Notes: a model not told the origin generated them from the sequence alone. Shown: positions 1 through 14,312, counted from the first letter of the stretch. The stretch: 64,000 bases of DNA from Alitta virens (GCA_932294295.1 OW028573.1:63837829-63901828); one strand, 5' to 3'. Numbers and translations: made by a program.

Positions 1-2944
1 TAAAGTCTACTTATGTTGGAATTGCACTGGACGCCCTGCAGGAGATTACAGGGGACTTGACCAGGTGATTTTAAAGGAAGACTGGGGAGGAGGACTGTAA
101 TGAATGGACCTCCCAAGTGATAAAGCACATCACCCCCATGCGGTCTGGTGTCTGTTACCTTGAATTTCCTTGCCCTTCCAAGATTAGATTCGCTGATATC
201 TGGGCACAACAAAAACCTAAGAAAACCAAAACATCACCTGTGGTAGGTTGGTAAATGTAAGACTCCTTCTAAGAATAACTTATTCAACAAAGACTACACT
301 TCAGAGAACTATAGCTAGAGTTCAACCACAAAAAGATTTCAGAGAACTAGAGTAATGACATTTTAGATGTGAACATTTTCACAGCTCATGATAGTCTAGT
401 GTGATCAGCTATAACGTGACCATGAATAAAACTTGTTCGTGTGGGACCACATAACCACATTTTGTAACCTGGGGGTCCTCTTGGAACTGGGTGGAAAATG
501 CATGGCATGAAGAAATACCACATACCAAAACGACCATGCAAATATAGTCATGCACAACATAGTCACAATTGACTTAAGCTTAGGGGTTCTCATAGCCTTG
601 GTACAAGAGCAAAAACCAGGTCACACCACTTAGTTCTAAGCGGAGAGGTAAGAATAATAATAGTTAGCTGGCAGCTAATGACATTGAATGTGAGAATCAT
701 GTAGTTAACAGAAGACCTGTAGCATACAACCTGATGTCATTCGGAGGTGTTTTCGAGGGCCCAGGGCACTATCTGATGGCCTTGCTCCCAGCCTTTTGTC
801 ATGGACCTCAGGTTTAATGGTCGTGGTGCAATCAGAGGGCCATCAGACCCTTGCCATTCGGACTCTTGGCCTCCTCTCACAGGTGAAGGGTTAAAGGTCT
901 TACCCAAGATCCCCTGCAGCTACTGCCAAGACTCAAGGACCTTGCCTGACTACGATACGATGCCCTTTTCTCTGTCCACAAGCAGCCAATTGCCCCGTAA
1001 TGTCCTGCAAAGACTGAGTGATGGCAGTTTGCACAATCTCCCTGCTCATTATTTAAGGGCTTTGCCTCTGCAATTGCCCGCTGGGCCCTTGCCATGTTGT
1101 TTCTTAGTGGCTTGCTGCTTGCACTGTCACGTCATGTATTTCACTAGGACTATTTTAAGTAGCTATAAAGTCTGTCGAAGAAATCGATTGGATAAACCTA
1201 TTTCCAGGGTTTATTTGACGACCTCGCTTTTCATTTATTCATTTTTATTGACCACATAAAATCAGTGACCCGACTTCATCCCACGTTATACCCAACTTTA
1301 TCTGTGTCAGTTGTTTGTTCCGGGTCTGAGTGCACACAGTACATGATCTGTCTGGGTCTGTCCCACTAGTTTCAGGTAAATAAACTTATTGAGTTGGGAC
1401 TGTCAGGGGACTGTGAAGAGGGCTCGGTGCCAAGAGACTAGTGTCAGGCTGTGCTAGGACATTGGTTTAGTGTGATTTGTTTGAAGACGCAGTTGTCATT
1501 GCAGGATGACGTCATGACGTAACGTCAAGTGCTGACTGGACTGCTACTGCTGCAGGGTGATTGATGACTGATATTTCTGGCCATTGTACCACTATGTGCT
1601 GTACTCCACTCCTCACCTCACTTGGTGTACGACTGCACCTAACTTCAACTGTCTTGTCATGTGGGCAAATTAAGTCTTGTCTTTTGTCTATTTAATGACT
1701 CCTTAAATGCAATACCTTCGGGCTGTTTAAGGCCTTCAGTTAAGGCCATTGCTGATGCTGACAATGGGTCTTAAGGCTAAATTACATGATCACAGGGTAG
1801 TTGCAATTATCTTATATCAGTTTCTTCCACCCCAATGTCCTCCAAAAAGCTAATATTCTTAATGGTAGGCAGAGAGATAATTGAAAGCAACAAATGACCT
1901 GAGTAAATGATCCAATTACTCATAGGATTATTGGATACTGGTGTAATACCATAGAGCATTTAGTTGCATTAACACGATTGGGCGCAGATGAGCATTTGTT
2001 GTGTCATGGAGGTTAGATGAGGTCGGATTCAGGTGAAGAGAGGTGAGACCTTGTACTGGGACAACCTGTGTGTAAAAAGAAAGGCAAATTGCCTTAGTTT
2101 ATCGAAACTGCAAGTCAGTGACCATGTAGATGGTAAGATCGGATAATTGATCATTTTGTTAGCTGATCATGATACTTGCAATTAATGTATGGAAGACTTG
2201 CTTAACGTGGCCTCGCGTCACCTGTGAGTGACGGTGTTTTTCGCACAATACTAATTAGAATGTTTTCAAGAAAATCTGTTTGTTCTCAGGTTCCTATGTA
2301 TATTATCTCTTACTTTGAAGGAATCAACAGATTCTAACTGTAATTTCTGGTTTCTAGTTAACAGTACATTGACATTCTGGCACCGTTCCATTATGATAGT
2401 ACATGCTATGTTTTCACCATGGAACAAGCTACATTTAGCTGACATTTTATCTGATATACTTGGAGGCTCCAAACTGAACATAGCCTGGTGGCCAATAGCT
2501 CTTGGCTTGCTTAGGTTTGAACTCACAGCATGAGGTCATTGACTTTTTAGTGACTACCACAGTCAGCAGAGTGATTGCAAAATCCTTCTCCACAGGTCAG
2601 CATAGATTATCCTCAGCTTTAGCAGTAATAATCTCATGAAAACTTTTGCTGATATCACCTGAGCACCTTAACATTTCCAGCTATTTGCTGCTCATCGTGG
2701 GTTTGTGGGCTTGCCAACTGTTTTCCATGTGTGCCTCAAAGGTAAATAGAAAGGTTTTTAGATGAGAGAGAGAGCAAAAAAGTGGCATCGTGTAGCAAGG
2801 TTAAGGTCAAGGTGAGGCAGAAAGTTCACGAGTTTTAGATAGCTGCAGAATGTACACGTGACCACAGTTCTTAAATATAGAATATTTCAATGTACACACT
2901 TTTATTCTGTGCTGATATACGGATATATGATATGGGATGTACGA
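1..2944. other. Non-coding stretch, no gene recognised
   Basis: I read both strands and saw no protein family, conserved motif or convincing splice-bounded exon. The longest open frame here, at 801-1259 (+), has no recognisable domain. The sequence is AT-rich intergenic DNA with a short GA run near 2767-2775. Confidence 0.6.
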
Positions 2945-3078
2945 TGGGAACCCACAACTAAGACCACCCAAAATTAAGACTATCGGTTTTGAGAACGCTC
3001 CCAGACATATTACATACTTACCCATGATAAAAGTAAGGTTCCAGAATTGTGACCACCTCGATATTAAGACACCCTGAC
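2945..3078. repeat. Copy of a dispersed TTAAGACCAC hairpin-type repeat
   Basis: Three variants of one word lie close together: CCCACAACTAAGACCACCC (2951-2969), AATTAAGAC (2972-2980) and GAATTGTGACCACCTCGAT followed by ATTAAGAC (3044-3070). The same word recurs around 3.95, 8.4, 14.3-14.6, 52.3-52.5, 57.5, 59.3, 59.7 and 61.2 kb. This looks like a decayed member of a short non-coding repeat family. The family identity is unknown to me. Confidence 0.5.
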
Positions 3079-3732
3079 AAGTCAAACTGCATGGGAGTAT
3101 TGTATGAAGAGGACATCTATAATTTGAGTTTCAATGTTCACATTTAGAGCAAGACAGTTGTTAAACTGCTGGGCTCGTTTCGAATTTATTGCCACAATAA
3201 CTCACCACATGTGCCAAATAGATATCCAGTCACACATACAATGTAAAGTGAGAAAAAATAGCATGCTGATGAAATCAAACTACAGATTTATAGCACTTGG
3301 ACAAACAGAGATGGCATAAGTAAAACTTCTGGTTATAAATCATGGCATGTCGTGCTGTTGATGTTTTGCCAAGAATAGAGTTGTAAACCTACAAACTGGT
3401 TTTCTGTATGACACCAGCTGGAATAAAACTCTCCAGGGCATGGTGATTTTTATGACCAGCCACTTCTATTCCTACCACTGAACTAACCAGCTTTAAAAAT
3501 AAATCCATATAGTCATGCCAATAATGGAAGAGTGTATGTATAAAGGGCTCTTAATTGTCTCTGGTTATAAGGCTGTAAAAGTCGGACTGGTGATACTGAT
3601 TGGTTTTATCTTGTTTCATTTGATCTGTCCTATATTGACTGTGCTATTTCTGTTGCTGCCATCAGAGGCTTGCCATGCTACAGCTGTAGGTTGTGAATGA
3701 GAAAATCCAAAAATATCACACCTGAATGCTTT
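3079..3732. other. Non-coding stretch
   Basis: I see no coding signal or repeat that I can name. Short open frames at 3134-3319 and 3515-3700 are compositional and lack any domain. Confidence 0.55.
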
Positions 3733-3795
3733 CATATGGTCTAGTGGTTGAGACATATGTTGCATGCCTGTATTCAAATCCTGACCAGGACTCTC
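3733..3795 (+). repeat. tRNA-Glu-like SINE remnant or tRNA pseudogene
   Basis: TATGGTCTAGTGGTTGAGA (3735-3753) matches the D-arm/A-box of animal tRNA-Glu. TATTCAAATCC (3771-3781) matches the pol III B-box at 9 of 11 positions. The A-to-B spacing is that of a tRNA, and the segment ends with CTGACCAGGA, like a worn tRNA-Glu acceptor side. The anticodon arm does not fold, so this is not a working tRNA. A tRNA-derived SINE head is the likeliest reading; an isolated tRNA pseudogene is the alternative. Confidence 0.55.
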
Positions 3796-3940
3796 GATGC
3801 CATCCGTTGGTGAATGTAGAAGATGATCTGAACTGAGATTAGGTTTATTGTCTCATCATTTCACCTGCCTCTGGTAACTGGTCATATAAGCTAACTTAGC
3901 TTCAGTAGTTTTCAGACAATGCAGGAAATAATAATGTGGA

Positions 3941-3991
3941 ACCTCACAATTGAGACCACCATTAGAACAGTTTATTGGTGGTCTTAATTGA
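3941..3991. repeat. Hairpin copy of the TTAAGACCAC repeat
   Basis: The left arm CAATTGAGACCACCA (3947-3961) and the right arm TGGTGGTCTTAATTG (3976-3990) are inverted repeats, 14 of 15 paired, around a 14-base loop. This is the clearest hairpin form of the dispersed repeat. It is too short for a transposase gene and resembles a MITE-like or solo-hairpin element. Confidence 0.65.
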
Positions 3992-6900
3992 ATTACAATG
4001 CATGATGGGATGGTGAGGTAAAGCACATTAGCGACAATACAGCTGGGTAAAAAATTGTCAATGAGTAGTAGAGAAATAAGTTGTACTATTGGCACCAGGT
4101 AGTACTAATTCCAAGATTGGCCTTCGATGACTTTAATAGTGAGGTGTCTAAAAGGTTCTATTGTACAATACGAACCCCCTGCGGGATCTGCCCCTGCAAT
4201 TCATGTTTGCAACGTGACATCTCAGCTATGGCAGGACTCTGAATGAGAGTTGAGGGGAGGGGGTAATTAGAGTGAATCCAATTTGCCCAAATTGAGTTTC
4301 CATTAATTTAACTGTTAAGCAAGTTTGTGTAAGTGGCAGACAGCTGAAGAAACAGCTGACTGTACATTGTGCAAGTTATTGTGCAAGTTGATGGGTTAAT
4401 AGGATTTTTTGGCACACATTATTGCTTGTACAGGTGTTGCTAGAGCTTAAGTATTTCTTAATACATGCAATACTTTGCAACATGCTGCAGCAAAGGAAAT
4501 TGCACAAACTCTTATTACAATGGACGTCCAGCTCGAGTACTTGGAAAAATAACATGGAGAAGAATTCATCATGCAGGGATACCTTTCCTGAGATAATTAC
4601 ACCTGCTCTGTAACCATGGTAACTGAGTGACCTCACAGCATCCAAGATGTCATGGTTGATCATCTAATATCGCTCAGTAGAGGGCGGGTGAAAAAGGGGG
4701 TGTAGATTCTTCGGGCGTTTCCTGCGATAATTGCCATAGTTCTGTTGCCATGACGACTGGGGTGACCCTTGTTTTTTATTACAATGCAGGTCCACTCCCA
4801 GAGGGCCTTGGTTTGTGATGGGAAGGGGAAAGAGATGAGAGGGGACTGATGAGTCGGATGCTGCTGGCTTGCAGAATAAGATTGGGCCTGAGGGCATATC
4901 CTTGCACTACTCCTCATACGCTTTTTTTTTGCTTTTTTTTAAGTGTGGGGGGGGGGTGAGGGTAGGGGACACCCCACCGCTCACAGCATGCATGCGTGTG
5001 CTTGTTGATCCAGAGATGTGATCCACAGATGCTAGAGAGCTAGGCAGGATCCTCATCTAATGTCCAATTCCTCCTGCTTGCAATACTCACTTCGTTAATT
5101 GCAATATGCTACTTTAGGCAAAACAGCGATGCATAGGCCTCATGAACAAATAAAGTAAAAAGAAAATTATTTAAAGCGGAAGAATGAAAGAGAAATGACA
5201 GTTCTAGATAATGTGTAGATAATATCATATATATCTATATGAGGAAGTTGCAGGAGTTTGTTTTGTCCGTTGCAAATTCGTAGTAACCGGATCAGTTCGG
5301 ACAAATCAGACAAACCCCCCCCCCCCCCAAATTTCTGGATCTTCCCAGCACTAGCATCAGCAGTGCCCCAACAGCTAAATTCCACCGACCCCCCCCCCCC
5401 CCCCCCCCTTTGCTCAATCCCTGCAACCCTCCCCCAACCAAAATGACACATCTCATATTTCCCCTTAATCCATCTTGCCTAACTCTAGGCAGGAAATTTA
5501 TTTGGAACACATCAAGACCAATGTAAAGAGTGATGCTGGGCACTTTATTTTCATTTTGGCCAATACAAAATCCCCCTCTATGCATGGCTGTAGTAATTTC
5601 CATGCACTGTGATGATGTCAGCTAATGACACATCTCTTGATATGCCTCCAGGGAATAACCATGTAACTCGGTGGCTATGCTTGGCTGAATACTGTCCCTT
5701 GACTTTTTGCAACAAGGAACTAAGTCAACTGACTTTTGTGGCCAACTTTTAGGAACTGTGCTTATCTTATCTCATAGTTCTATGAATCTATATAAATAGC
5801 CACTTTATTTTTAAAGCTCATCCCATTCATGGTTCAAACATGTTTTGGTTCTTCCTTTCAGATAATGATATCTAAAAAATTTAAAAAGTGTCTCCTTTTT
5901 CTTCATATCAAGTCATATGCTCATTTTTTGGGGAAGTCCAAGCTCTTAATCATCGCATTTTCATGGTTATGTTTACGTAATGCTTAATTGTATCAATTAA
6001 AATTATACTCTTCCTTATACCTAGTATTCCATTATTGTGTCACATAATTGATATGTCATGACTTGATTATGTTATTGAATTGTTACCTTTTACCAAATCA
6101 GTCAATATGATGTGCTGCCAAACCACCATATTCTGTTCGCTTATTTTAGTGGTTTTCTATTTCCTTGAATGACTTTTTTAATGTGTTTAATAATATATAG
6201 TTTAGTGTACCAATTAACTGTTATTAAAGAGAACATGCTTCTTGTTAAATTTTTACTTTTGACTCTTCACATGCCGCTTACACGTGTACATTTCTATAGA
6301 AATAAAAAAAACTTACAGTAACTTGCATGTATGTTAATGTGTAAGAAAAGTGAACCTAACAAGATATTCCTACAGCATTATAAGTTTGTCTGATAGACTT
6401 ATTTTATATCCTATCTCTTAGTTTCAAGATTCATGTAAAATGCCATGTGAAAGTTTCATCTTGAAATGCTAAAAGATTTAAGAATGACTTTATATGAAAT
6501 TTTGCATCGCCTATGAGAATTCTATACACGAGATTAAGTTACTTTAGAATAATGGTCTTTTTGATTTGATAAAATAGGTTGCTATGATATTGCCCGGAAA
6601 GAAGTTTTTGATATAAAAGCTGTTAGGTAATTGACTTTTGTTGATATTTTTTGTTGTTTGAGATAAGTAAAATAACACAAACTGAATTTGATGAAAATGT
6701 TTAGTCGTGATCACGATTCAGGTATATGCTTCTTGGATATTCGACTTCACTCGTATTTCGGCATTGTTTCATTCCTTGAACTTCATGAACCTTTAAGTTA
6801 TGAGTTCTTATTACCCCTAATAGCCTGCCTAATATGAATTGGCTATTTCATGAGGCATTTGAGCTGTCCCTTGCCACGCTAGGCATTCTGGAATTAAAAC

Positions 6901-8380
6901 CTTCTTCAGAGCCATCTGTCGACTAGTTTGCGAATCTCAGCCAGCTGGGTTGGCTCGTAACTGGGTCATGGAAGCCTTGCATGGGACCGTTATGACCAGC
7001 AGCTGCATGTGTATGCATTCATGCTGCTAGCTGTGTCATGTAGTTTGCTGTGCCATTGGCAACGTTTTGGCCCATTCAATCCCTTTTAATTAAGTGACAG
7101 TTGATTGTCCAGTGGTCATCAGAGCAGAATTGGTCAGTCTGATGACCACTAGCATCAGGGGTGGTCAGTGATCAATTGTTAATGTCCAAGGGTGGTCCCA
7201 GGTGAATCCGAATTGTACAAATTATAATTTCCACTTAACCAGTTTTCAATACATCGTACTATTAAAATTAATAGCCCTTGCATTTTGATGTTTGCTCCAG
7301 CAATCTATATCTCCTATGATCTAAACATTTATATTTGAACTCATGCTGGCTCACATAACCAATCAAGGACGTCGACTCAAGGCCATCTATAAAAAAACAA
7401 TCGTATGTAATCCAATAAAAAATGAACTAAATCAACACAATTAAAAAAGCATCCCTTTTTTGGTTGTAGATGATTAACTGCACGCTGTTTTGCCAAAAGA
7501 TATGACATACGAAGTTCAAGGACTAATTTTTGACGATGTGACTAAATTAATTTCGTGGATTAGAAAGACAACGTATTAGTGTTCAATAGATCAGCAAGGT
7601 TCATGGCCACTTGTAAAATATACTGGTATCAAATACAGCTGTATTAGTGTGTATTAAAGTGACACTATGATACTGTACTCAGGGTACTGCATGGTAACCT
7701 TACATGAGTATGCATGTCTCTGAAGACTCCGAAATTTAGTGGCCGTAGGTTTTAATGAGTTCCACTGTAAAATGTTTAATGATTCATCATCAATCGCTGA
7801 AAAGATTTCAAATGTGGATGTATTTCTAAAGTCTGTGTGGTGTAGAGAATTGTCATCGGTGATGTCAAAACCTTCATTGATACAAGGACACGATGTAATT
7901 AACTGCATTACCATAATTATGTAATTTTTGAATGGCTGTAAGTAGAGCCAGCATCTTGTTACATTTGTATCATTATTCTCCTTCCAGGGTAATACCCCCC
8001 TCCCCAAATGTACTGCCCCTCAGGGATGTGCTCTCGTTCAACCCTTTAGATTACTTTTGGTCGCTTTCCATAAATAATTGAAAGAGTTGTCAATATGAAA
8101 GAGGACTATATGACTGTGTGACTGCCTGTGATTAAGGTCCTAAGTGACTGACCCTCCAGGGCAAAAATATTAACCCTTTTATGGGTAGATAAAGATGTCA
8201 GTTGAACTTAGTTCCATTACTACACTTCAGACTTGGTTTATGGTGGGTGAAGTCAATTACGATGATTGAAATATTAGGTGATTAAAATTATTGATTATTT
8301 GGCGATGCTGTTTGATGACTGTTCTGACTGATATGTATGAACGGTGGAATTCAATCTATGATTACAATGATAAGAAATTT
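3992..8380. other. Non-coding stretch with homopolymer tracts
   Basis: I recognise no gene. There are two poly-C runs, of 14 (5315-5328) and 20 (5389-5408). They generate Pro-rich and Gly-rich open frames on opposite strands that should not be read as genes. The rest is AT-rich with no identifiable repeat. Confidence 0.6.
5315..5408. repeat. Paired poly-C tracts (14 and 20 C)
   Basis: Two long cytosine runs lie about 60 bases apart. They are simple-sequence tracts, prone to length error in sequencing, and can form G-quadruplex or triplex structures on the opposite strand. Confidence 0.85.
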
Positions 8381-8440
8381 CAGAATTAAGACTGCGTCCA
8401 CTTCATTGATTACACTAGTAGTCTTAACTGTGAACTTCCG
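8381..8440. repeat. Diverged copy of the TTAAGACCAC hairpin repeat
   Basis: CAGAATTAAGACTGCGTCCAC (8381-8401) is followed by TAGTAGTCTTAACTGTGAAC (8417-8436), the same inverted AATTAAGAC/GTCTTAA layout as the 3.95 kb copy but more worn. Confidence 0.45.
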
Positions 8441-9981
8441 CCGTGCATTCATTTAATCAGTGTACTTTACAAATTTTATTGAAATAGTAAATTAATGACA
8501 CAATAGTGTATTAGGAGGTTCCAAAGAGGCGTTTGGGGCCACATTTGTGTTTATATTAATACATTTGTATTTTTTAATATAACTATATAAGTCATATGCA
8601 AAACATCCGCCCTGCCATACAGAGCTTGTTTTATTTGGGACAGGATGTATTTTCCACCCATATGCATAACAAGGAAGGGGGGGGGGGGGGTTTTCCCTAA
8701 CCTCAACTTCATGAATGTTGGGCTATTTTCTCAAGTGTATATTTGTCACCACAAAATAGTCTCTTTTCCGTCTCTTAATAAACTACCCACGCTGTCCATT
8801 CAAATGTAATATTAGTTGAACAACTGCTGATAATATTTTCATAACTGGTTTTATTTTGGGAAATTTGTGTAAACTGAAACCTACTCACTTCCTCTAATGC
8901 TTACGTATATTTATTGTATTCCATTAATAAATTTTATTTTGATGGGATTTGTTTTGAAACTAAGTTTATAACTTAAAATTCATTCATGACTCCGTCATAA
9001 TGTGGTTATCTATTTCGAGCAATCTATATTTTTGTATCGTCATGCTAACGTCAATGTATTTGTGATAATTAATTTATAGTAATAGTACATCTAAATAGAG
9101 TTAATTACAAGCCCTGGATTAAGATGTAGCCTCATTAGTCAGTTGGCATTTAACTGATATCCTAATAGAATATAGAATTGTTTTAATTAGATTAGAGAGA
9201 CCTGGCTTGTAATCAAGAATATACAATAGTTTAAGCGGCACTGATAGCGAATGACTGGACAAATTTATTGCAATGAAAATATCAGTGGACAAGCAAGATA
9301 TTTCATTATCACGACCTTTAAAATTACTGTCTTCCACTTATTGAGCCAATATGGTGGTACGAGTGATATTTGGAAGACTAATTAGTAATTAGGCCTACTT
9401 ATTTTTCTAGTCGTGTTGGGAATACAGTAGGAATTTCAGGAGGTTGCACAAGCCCAGCATGAATAGTTGTGTAATCCAGTCAGTGACATTCATTACATGA
9501 TGCAGTTAATAACGTTGGCACAGGTGTGAAAGTTGTGAGTTTCTATTAGGCATGGTTCGCTAATAACATCACCATCCTTTTGACTACCTGAGGTATATTA
9601 AAAGGTAAAAAATGGTATGTCATGTTTAAGAGGCAGCAAGTGCGTCCTTGAAAACAAACTGTCACTGTGGATCCAGGTGTTGAATTGATATATAAGGTCC
9701 TCCTGATTGGGAATTAACTGGATCCTTTGTAAAAAAAAAAGCTACTTTTGGTACAATCAAGATATACTGATGATGTAGTAATTGAAAGTGGTACGTCAAG
9801 GATAATTGATGGGTACAATACTACAACATGTGCAAGTAGCCTTCCTAGATGTGATCAGATCTTGATAGGTTAGCTGATATAAATTTGTTACACGTCTCCC
9901 CTGACTAATTTAATGTGCTTAGGATTAAAAATTAATAACAGTGTAATTTAGTAGTTAAATGAATCAATCGTTTTGTTGACT
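8441..9981. other. Non-coding stretch
   Basis: No gene is seen. A 14-base poly-G tract lies at 8677-8690. The remainder is AT-rich with many stops in all frames. Confidence 0.6.
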
Positions 9982-10035
<54 letters not shown>

Positions 10036-10104
10036 GTCTGTCTGTCTGTCTGTCTGTCTATTCATCTATATCTATCTATCTATTTATCTGTCTATCTATC
10101 TATA

Positions 10105-10147
<43 letters not shown>

Positions 10148-10386
10148 CTATCTATATATCTACCTATCTGTCTATTTGTCTATCTATCTATCTATTTGTC
10201 CATCTATCTATCTATCTATTTGTCTAACTATCTATTTTTCTATCTATCTATCTATTTGTCTATCTATCTATCTATTTGTCTATCTATCTATCTATTTGTC
10301 TATCTATCTATCTGTTTAACTATCTATCTATTTGTCTATCTATCTATCTATCTATATCATTGTCTATCTATCTATTTGTCTATCTG
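9982..10386. repeat. Compound TATC/TGTC/TATT microsatellite with (TA)n core
   Basis: About 400 bases of tetranucleotide repeat. Uninterrupted TATC units are followed by TGTC, then mixed units, with a long (TA)n run near 10107-10143 and interspersed TATTTGTC units. Its open frames encode Tyr-Leu-Ser-Ile repeats and are artefacts. A second array of the same type lies at 63.6 kb. Confidence 0.95.
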
Positions 10387-13300
10387 TGCCATTTGAATCT
10401 CATGCTCACTATGGTTGTATAAAGATCAGTGAACTTTAGATAACAGGTTCGATTATACAATATTTTGCCTTTGGGATGGTTACAGTTTACTTGCATACAG
10501 ACTTACAGACAACTTGGTCAATATTTTTGGCGTTTGCTATTAGGTGTATATATTTCAAAGGTACCATTTGGCAATCCTGTTAATCTTTGTGGATGACATG
10601 AGTGGCAAGCGAGGTGGCAGTTGTGAGCACATTGCCACTGGCCGTTTTATTGATAGATTGCATCTCGTGGTATTTTCCCCTTCCAGGTCAGTGCTTTTCT
10701 GCATTGATTGGTATGCTTCGAATTTCCCAGCTGAGCAGGGCATCTGTAGGGTACTTATTCAAACCAGAGCCATGCAGAATGACCAGTGGTTTTCCCTGGC
10801 CTTGCATGAAGCCTTGCCAGGTCTTGTCAGAATCATGCTCCACCATGTTAGGCTCCAGCATGTCAGATTGCCAATCAAGCCATGGTTGCATGCGAGACGA
10901 TTCAAAAGTGCATTTGGTTATAACTGGCAGCATTGCAGCATTGGCCAGTTGGTTGATCTAATGATAGTAATACTGCCCATTGTGGTCATGCGGTGTGGTT
11001 ACAAAGATATCTGATAATTATGTCAGTCTGTCCATTAATGGTTGTTCCAAGTTTGATATTTCCATTTCCAAAATATACCCTGCTACATATTGTCAAGGCT
11101 AAGCCCCTAGTCTTATATGCCAGCCAGAGGCAGACATGATAGTCAGAGGTTAAAACTGGAGGACCCCATATACATTCAACACTATGTTAGAACTGCATAG
11201 GCACTGAGGAAAAAGCGCTGATAGTGCATGAGACTGACCAAGAGGTCACCCAACATGTGAGATATTCTTTTTAGTGTATGTAATCCTGATCAGGATACAG
11301 TACTTGAAAACCTATGATAATTGTATAATATACGCATAACAACATTGGGTTTTATTAACATTAACACATTGGACTTCCTCTACTTAAGTAGTCTTCATTG
11401 ACTGTTTTTTGCCCTCTTTTTCGACCAGGTTTGAGCACTCTACATTTGCTTCTTTTGTCCTTTTAGTAGTCCAGCAATACATCCTGGTCACCTGCTGAGA
11501 TCATAAAGATCTCAATTAGCAAAATAAAAAGTCATGTTTTGCGCAAGTTTGTTTTGCTGAACATCTGTATTCTGAGGCATATCCACTTAAAAGCTTGTTG
11601 TAACATATGTTATTTTCCACTCTTGTCACATGATTGAAGACTTTAGAAGTCAGTAACAATCTACTGTAGTTTTGAAAAGAAGATAATTGTGTAATTGGCT
11701 GTTTGTAAACTAGTTGGTCAGCCCAGCTTGTGTCACATGGTGGTGGGGCATTACCCCTTAATACATTTAGTGGCCAGTTGGACTGTTATGCATCATGGGT
11801 TTTCCCCATGATTGGGGCCATGGACTGCACTGCCCTTGGAGTGTGAAGATGTCATCAATTTGTAAGAGTCAGAGGGCATTTGTGGCCTCTGCATAGCATG
11901 TGATGACTGTTGGTGGCCCAATAGTGGCCCAATGGTGGTCCAATAATACATGAGAAGTATGATTATGAAGAGAAGTGCAATGACTCATTGGTGGCTGATG
12001 CACTCTCTTAGATGAACTTCGTCTGAGAGAAACTTTTGTGATAAAATTAGTGACCTAAGTTCACCACATCCACCCATTTACCCATGGGCCAGTTGGTTGA
12101 CACAATGCTGCTGGTCACGGTTGATTGGCTCCTCGCAGATGACGTCAAATGAAGCGTGTTTGTTTGTGTGACATGTTGCAACTTTTACGAAGTTTGTCCA
12201 TGCTCATTTAGCAAAAGAACCAGCATGATTGCATTAGGGGATTGGGTGGAATGGCTATCAGTTGTGAACATAACTCGTATTGCTTGACTGCAGCCTCATC
12301 AACAGGACAATCCTCAGCTCAGCTTGCCCTCTTACTTTGACGCTAATGAAATCTCGCACAAAGACACTTGGACGTGGTTTCGACGTGACTTGTGTGAGAT
12401 GCCATGAGATAGTGGCCGGCCAGGCGTTGGCTTTTCATCAACTTGTGCATATGTCATCAGTACAGAGTATTGCCAGTATTGCCAGTTTAGAAGCATTTGC
12501 TTGCCCCCGGATAACCCCCCTTCCTCGTGTAATTTCAGGCTAACAAACAAGGCTTTACGCCAATCCCCCAATGACCGTTTTGCCTGTGACTGTGTTTCTA
12601 AACACTTTCAAGTGCAAAATTAATTTCTAGCCATGTGGAAATTCGCCCATCATCTTATTTGGTTTCTGCACTCCGGTCACAAGCAACTGAGTGCTGTGCG
12701 CAGAAATGTGTGGCATTATATTTGCCAAATTAACACGTATTTTGGTCACAGACATTCAGTCATTGAGGAAATATGATCTGGTATCTGCTGTGCTGTTTTT
12801 TGCCCCTTTTTAGATCATGTATATCAGAAGGATTTGCTGTATGAATAAAAACAGATCAGAGAAGAGACAGAGAGTCTGTGGCATGGTCCCCTGTGAATAA
12901 CATGTCACTCCCATGCAGCTTTTGTGGTCTGCCAACTACTCCGGAACATCCTGTCATAAGACTCGCCTGTCACGGTCCTTCAATGTCACCTTGACCTTGC
13001 CACCGGAAGTCTGTAACAAGTCGAACCTAAAGCAACTTTTTAACCACTGCACAGGAACTAGACGGAACTCACTGATCTTGCCATCACGGTTGTAGGCAGC
13101 ACTCGGTTCCATTAAAAATCTTTCACTTCACTCAACTATACATGTGCTCGCCCCGTTGCTCCCACGCCTATCCCCACACAGTTGTAACCTCTCAAATATT
13201 AATAACAAACACCCCCGTAAAAATAAATAAAAAGTCCAATACAGTCCATTCATGGCGTTTCTGCAGTACATACGAAGATCAAAGTTCAGATTTCGAGTTG

Positions 13301-14312
13301 GTAAGCAAAGTGGCGTGCCCTGGAACCACTGAGGAGACCTCAATACATTTAAAGGGCGGTCCAAGGGATCATGGGGAGGGGGGGGGGCACCATTGTGTCT
13401 TTTTACATGTTTGTGTTGTTACTGCAGCAAACATTAAAAGGCCGTGTTACTCTTACAGACGAGGTCCACCCCATGCAGCCCCCTCTATGACCACAGGAAG
13501 TGCCCGGGCCTAATTGGCCTGCCCTGAAGGGTGCTTACCTGTTCGGGGTCTTTGACCCGTGACCCCATCCATTCAATGCTCATTGCTCAACTACAATCTA
13601 TTTAACCGGTCCCACTAACTCACAGAGTTCACCATTTGTTTGCCAATAATGCCACTGAGACATATATCAAATAACAGGCAGAAAAGGAGAAAAAATTAGA
13701 AAAATGCTAGAGAAACCTGTCGAGAATGTGGAATAAGTCCCAATAACAATACATATGCAACGACCTTTCTGTCATCCTGAATTTCAATACAGAATTTCTG
13801 CACTCAATTTACATGTGCATTTTGTATATGAAATGATAATATCGTAAAGAACATACATGCTTACCAGTTATGTCCTTGATTTAAGTGTTTTATTTATATT
13901 TTATACCCATCCCATTCACTGTTAGGTTGTTGGTGAGTGCACTTGCATTGAAGCGAAATTCAATTAACTAGCTGGCTATTTTTAGGTTACTGCATATTAA
14001 ACTTTGTATTTGAAATTAAAAAACTGGTATGTATATTAAAAAAGAAGGAGGGAAGTTATATGCTCAATAGCAAATTTTCTTCGACCAATTAAACAATAAA
14101 CAGTCCGTTTTTGAAACGTCATTTACGTAACGTGTCCTTTTATCCAATTAAAAGTCTTTGCAACCATCACATTGGACGCAGTTGTCTTCTCAACCTTTCA
14201 TGATTGAATTACATGTACAGAAACACGTGTACTGGGTTTCATAAACATGGAGTAGCTGTTATGTAATATGTTGTTTTCGGATATATAATGAATAGCATTG
14301 AATCTGTTTCGA
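10387..14312. other. Non-coding stretch
   Basis: No recognised gene. Between about 10540 and 11014 several frames on both strands are open together, without any domain I know. That pattern points to composition rather than coding. A 10-base G run sits at 13378-13387. Nothing else is identifiable. Confidence 0.55.

Noticed and set aside
801..1259. 152-codon plus-strand frame
   Set aside because: Overlaps another open frame on the minus strand, has no motif, and its Leu/Cys/Ser-rich text looks random.
3733..3795. Functional tRNA-Glu gene
   Set aside because: The anticodon stem does not fold and the B-box has two mismatches; only a remnant is supported.
5167..5603. Pro-rich and Gly-rich open frames on both strands
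   Set aside because: They come from the two poly-C tracts; no domain and no splice context.
9973..10396. Long open frames with Tyr-Leu-Ser-Ile repeats
   Set aside because: They are translations of the TATC/TGTC microsatellite, not genes.
10544..11014. 156-codon plus-strand frame overlapping other open frames on both strands
   Set aside because: No recognisable family. Simultaneous openness of several frames indicates low stop density from composition.
13142..13513. 123-codon plus-strand frame
   Set aside because: It crosses the poly-G run at 13378, has no domain and no plausible promoter or splice sites.
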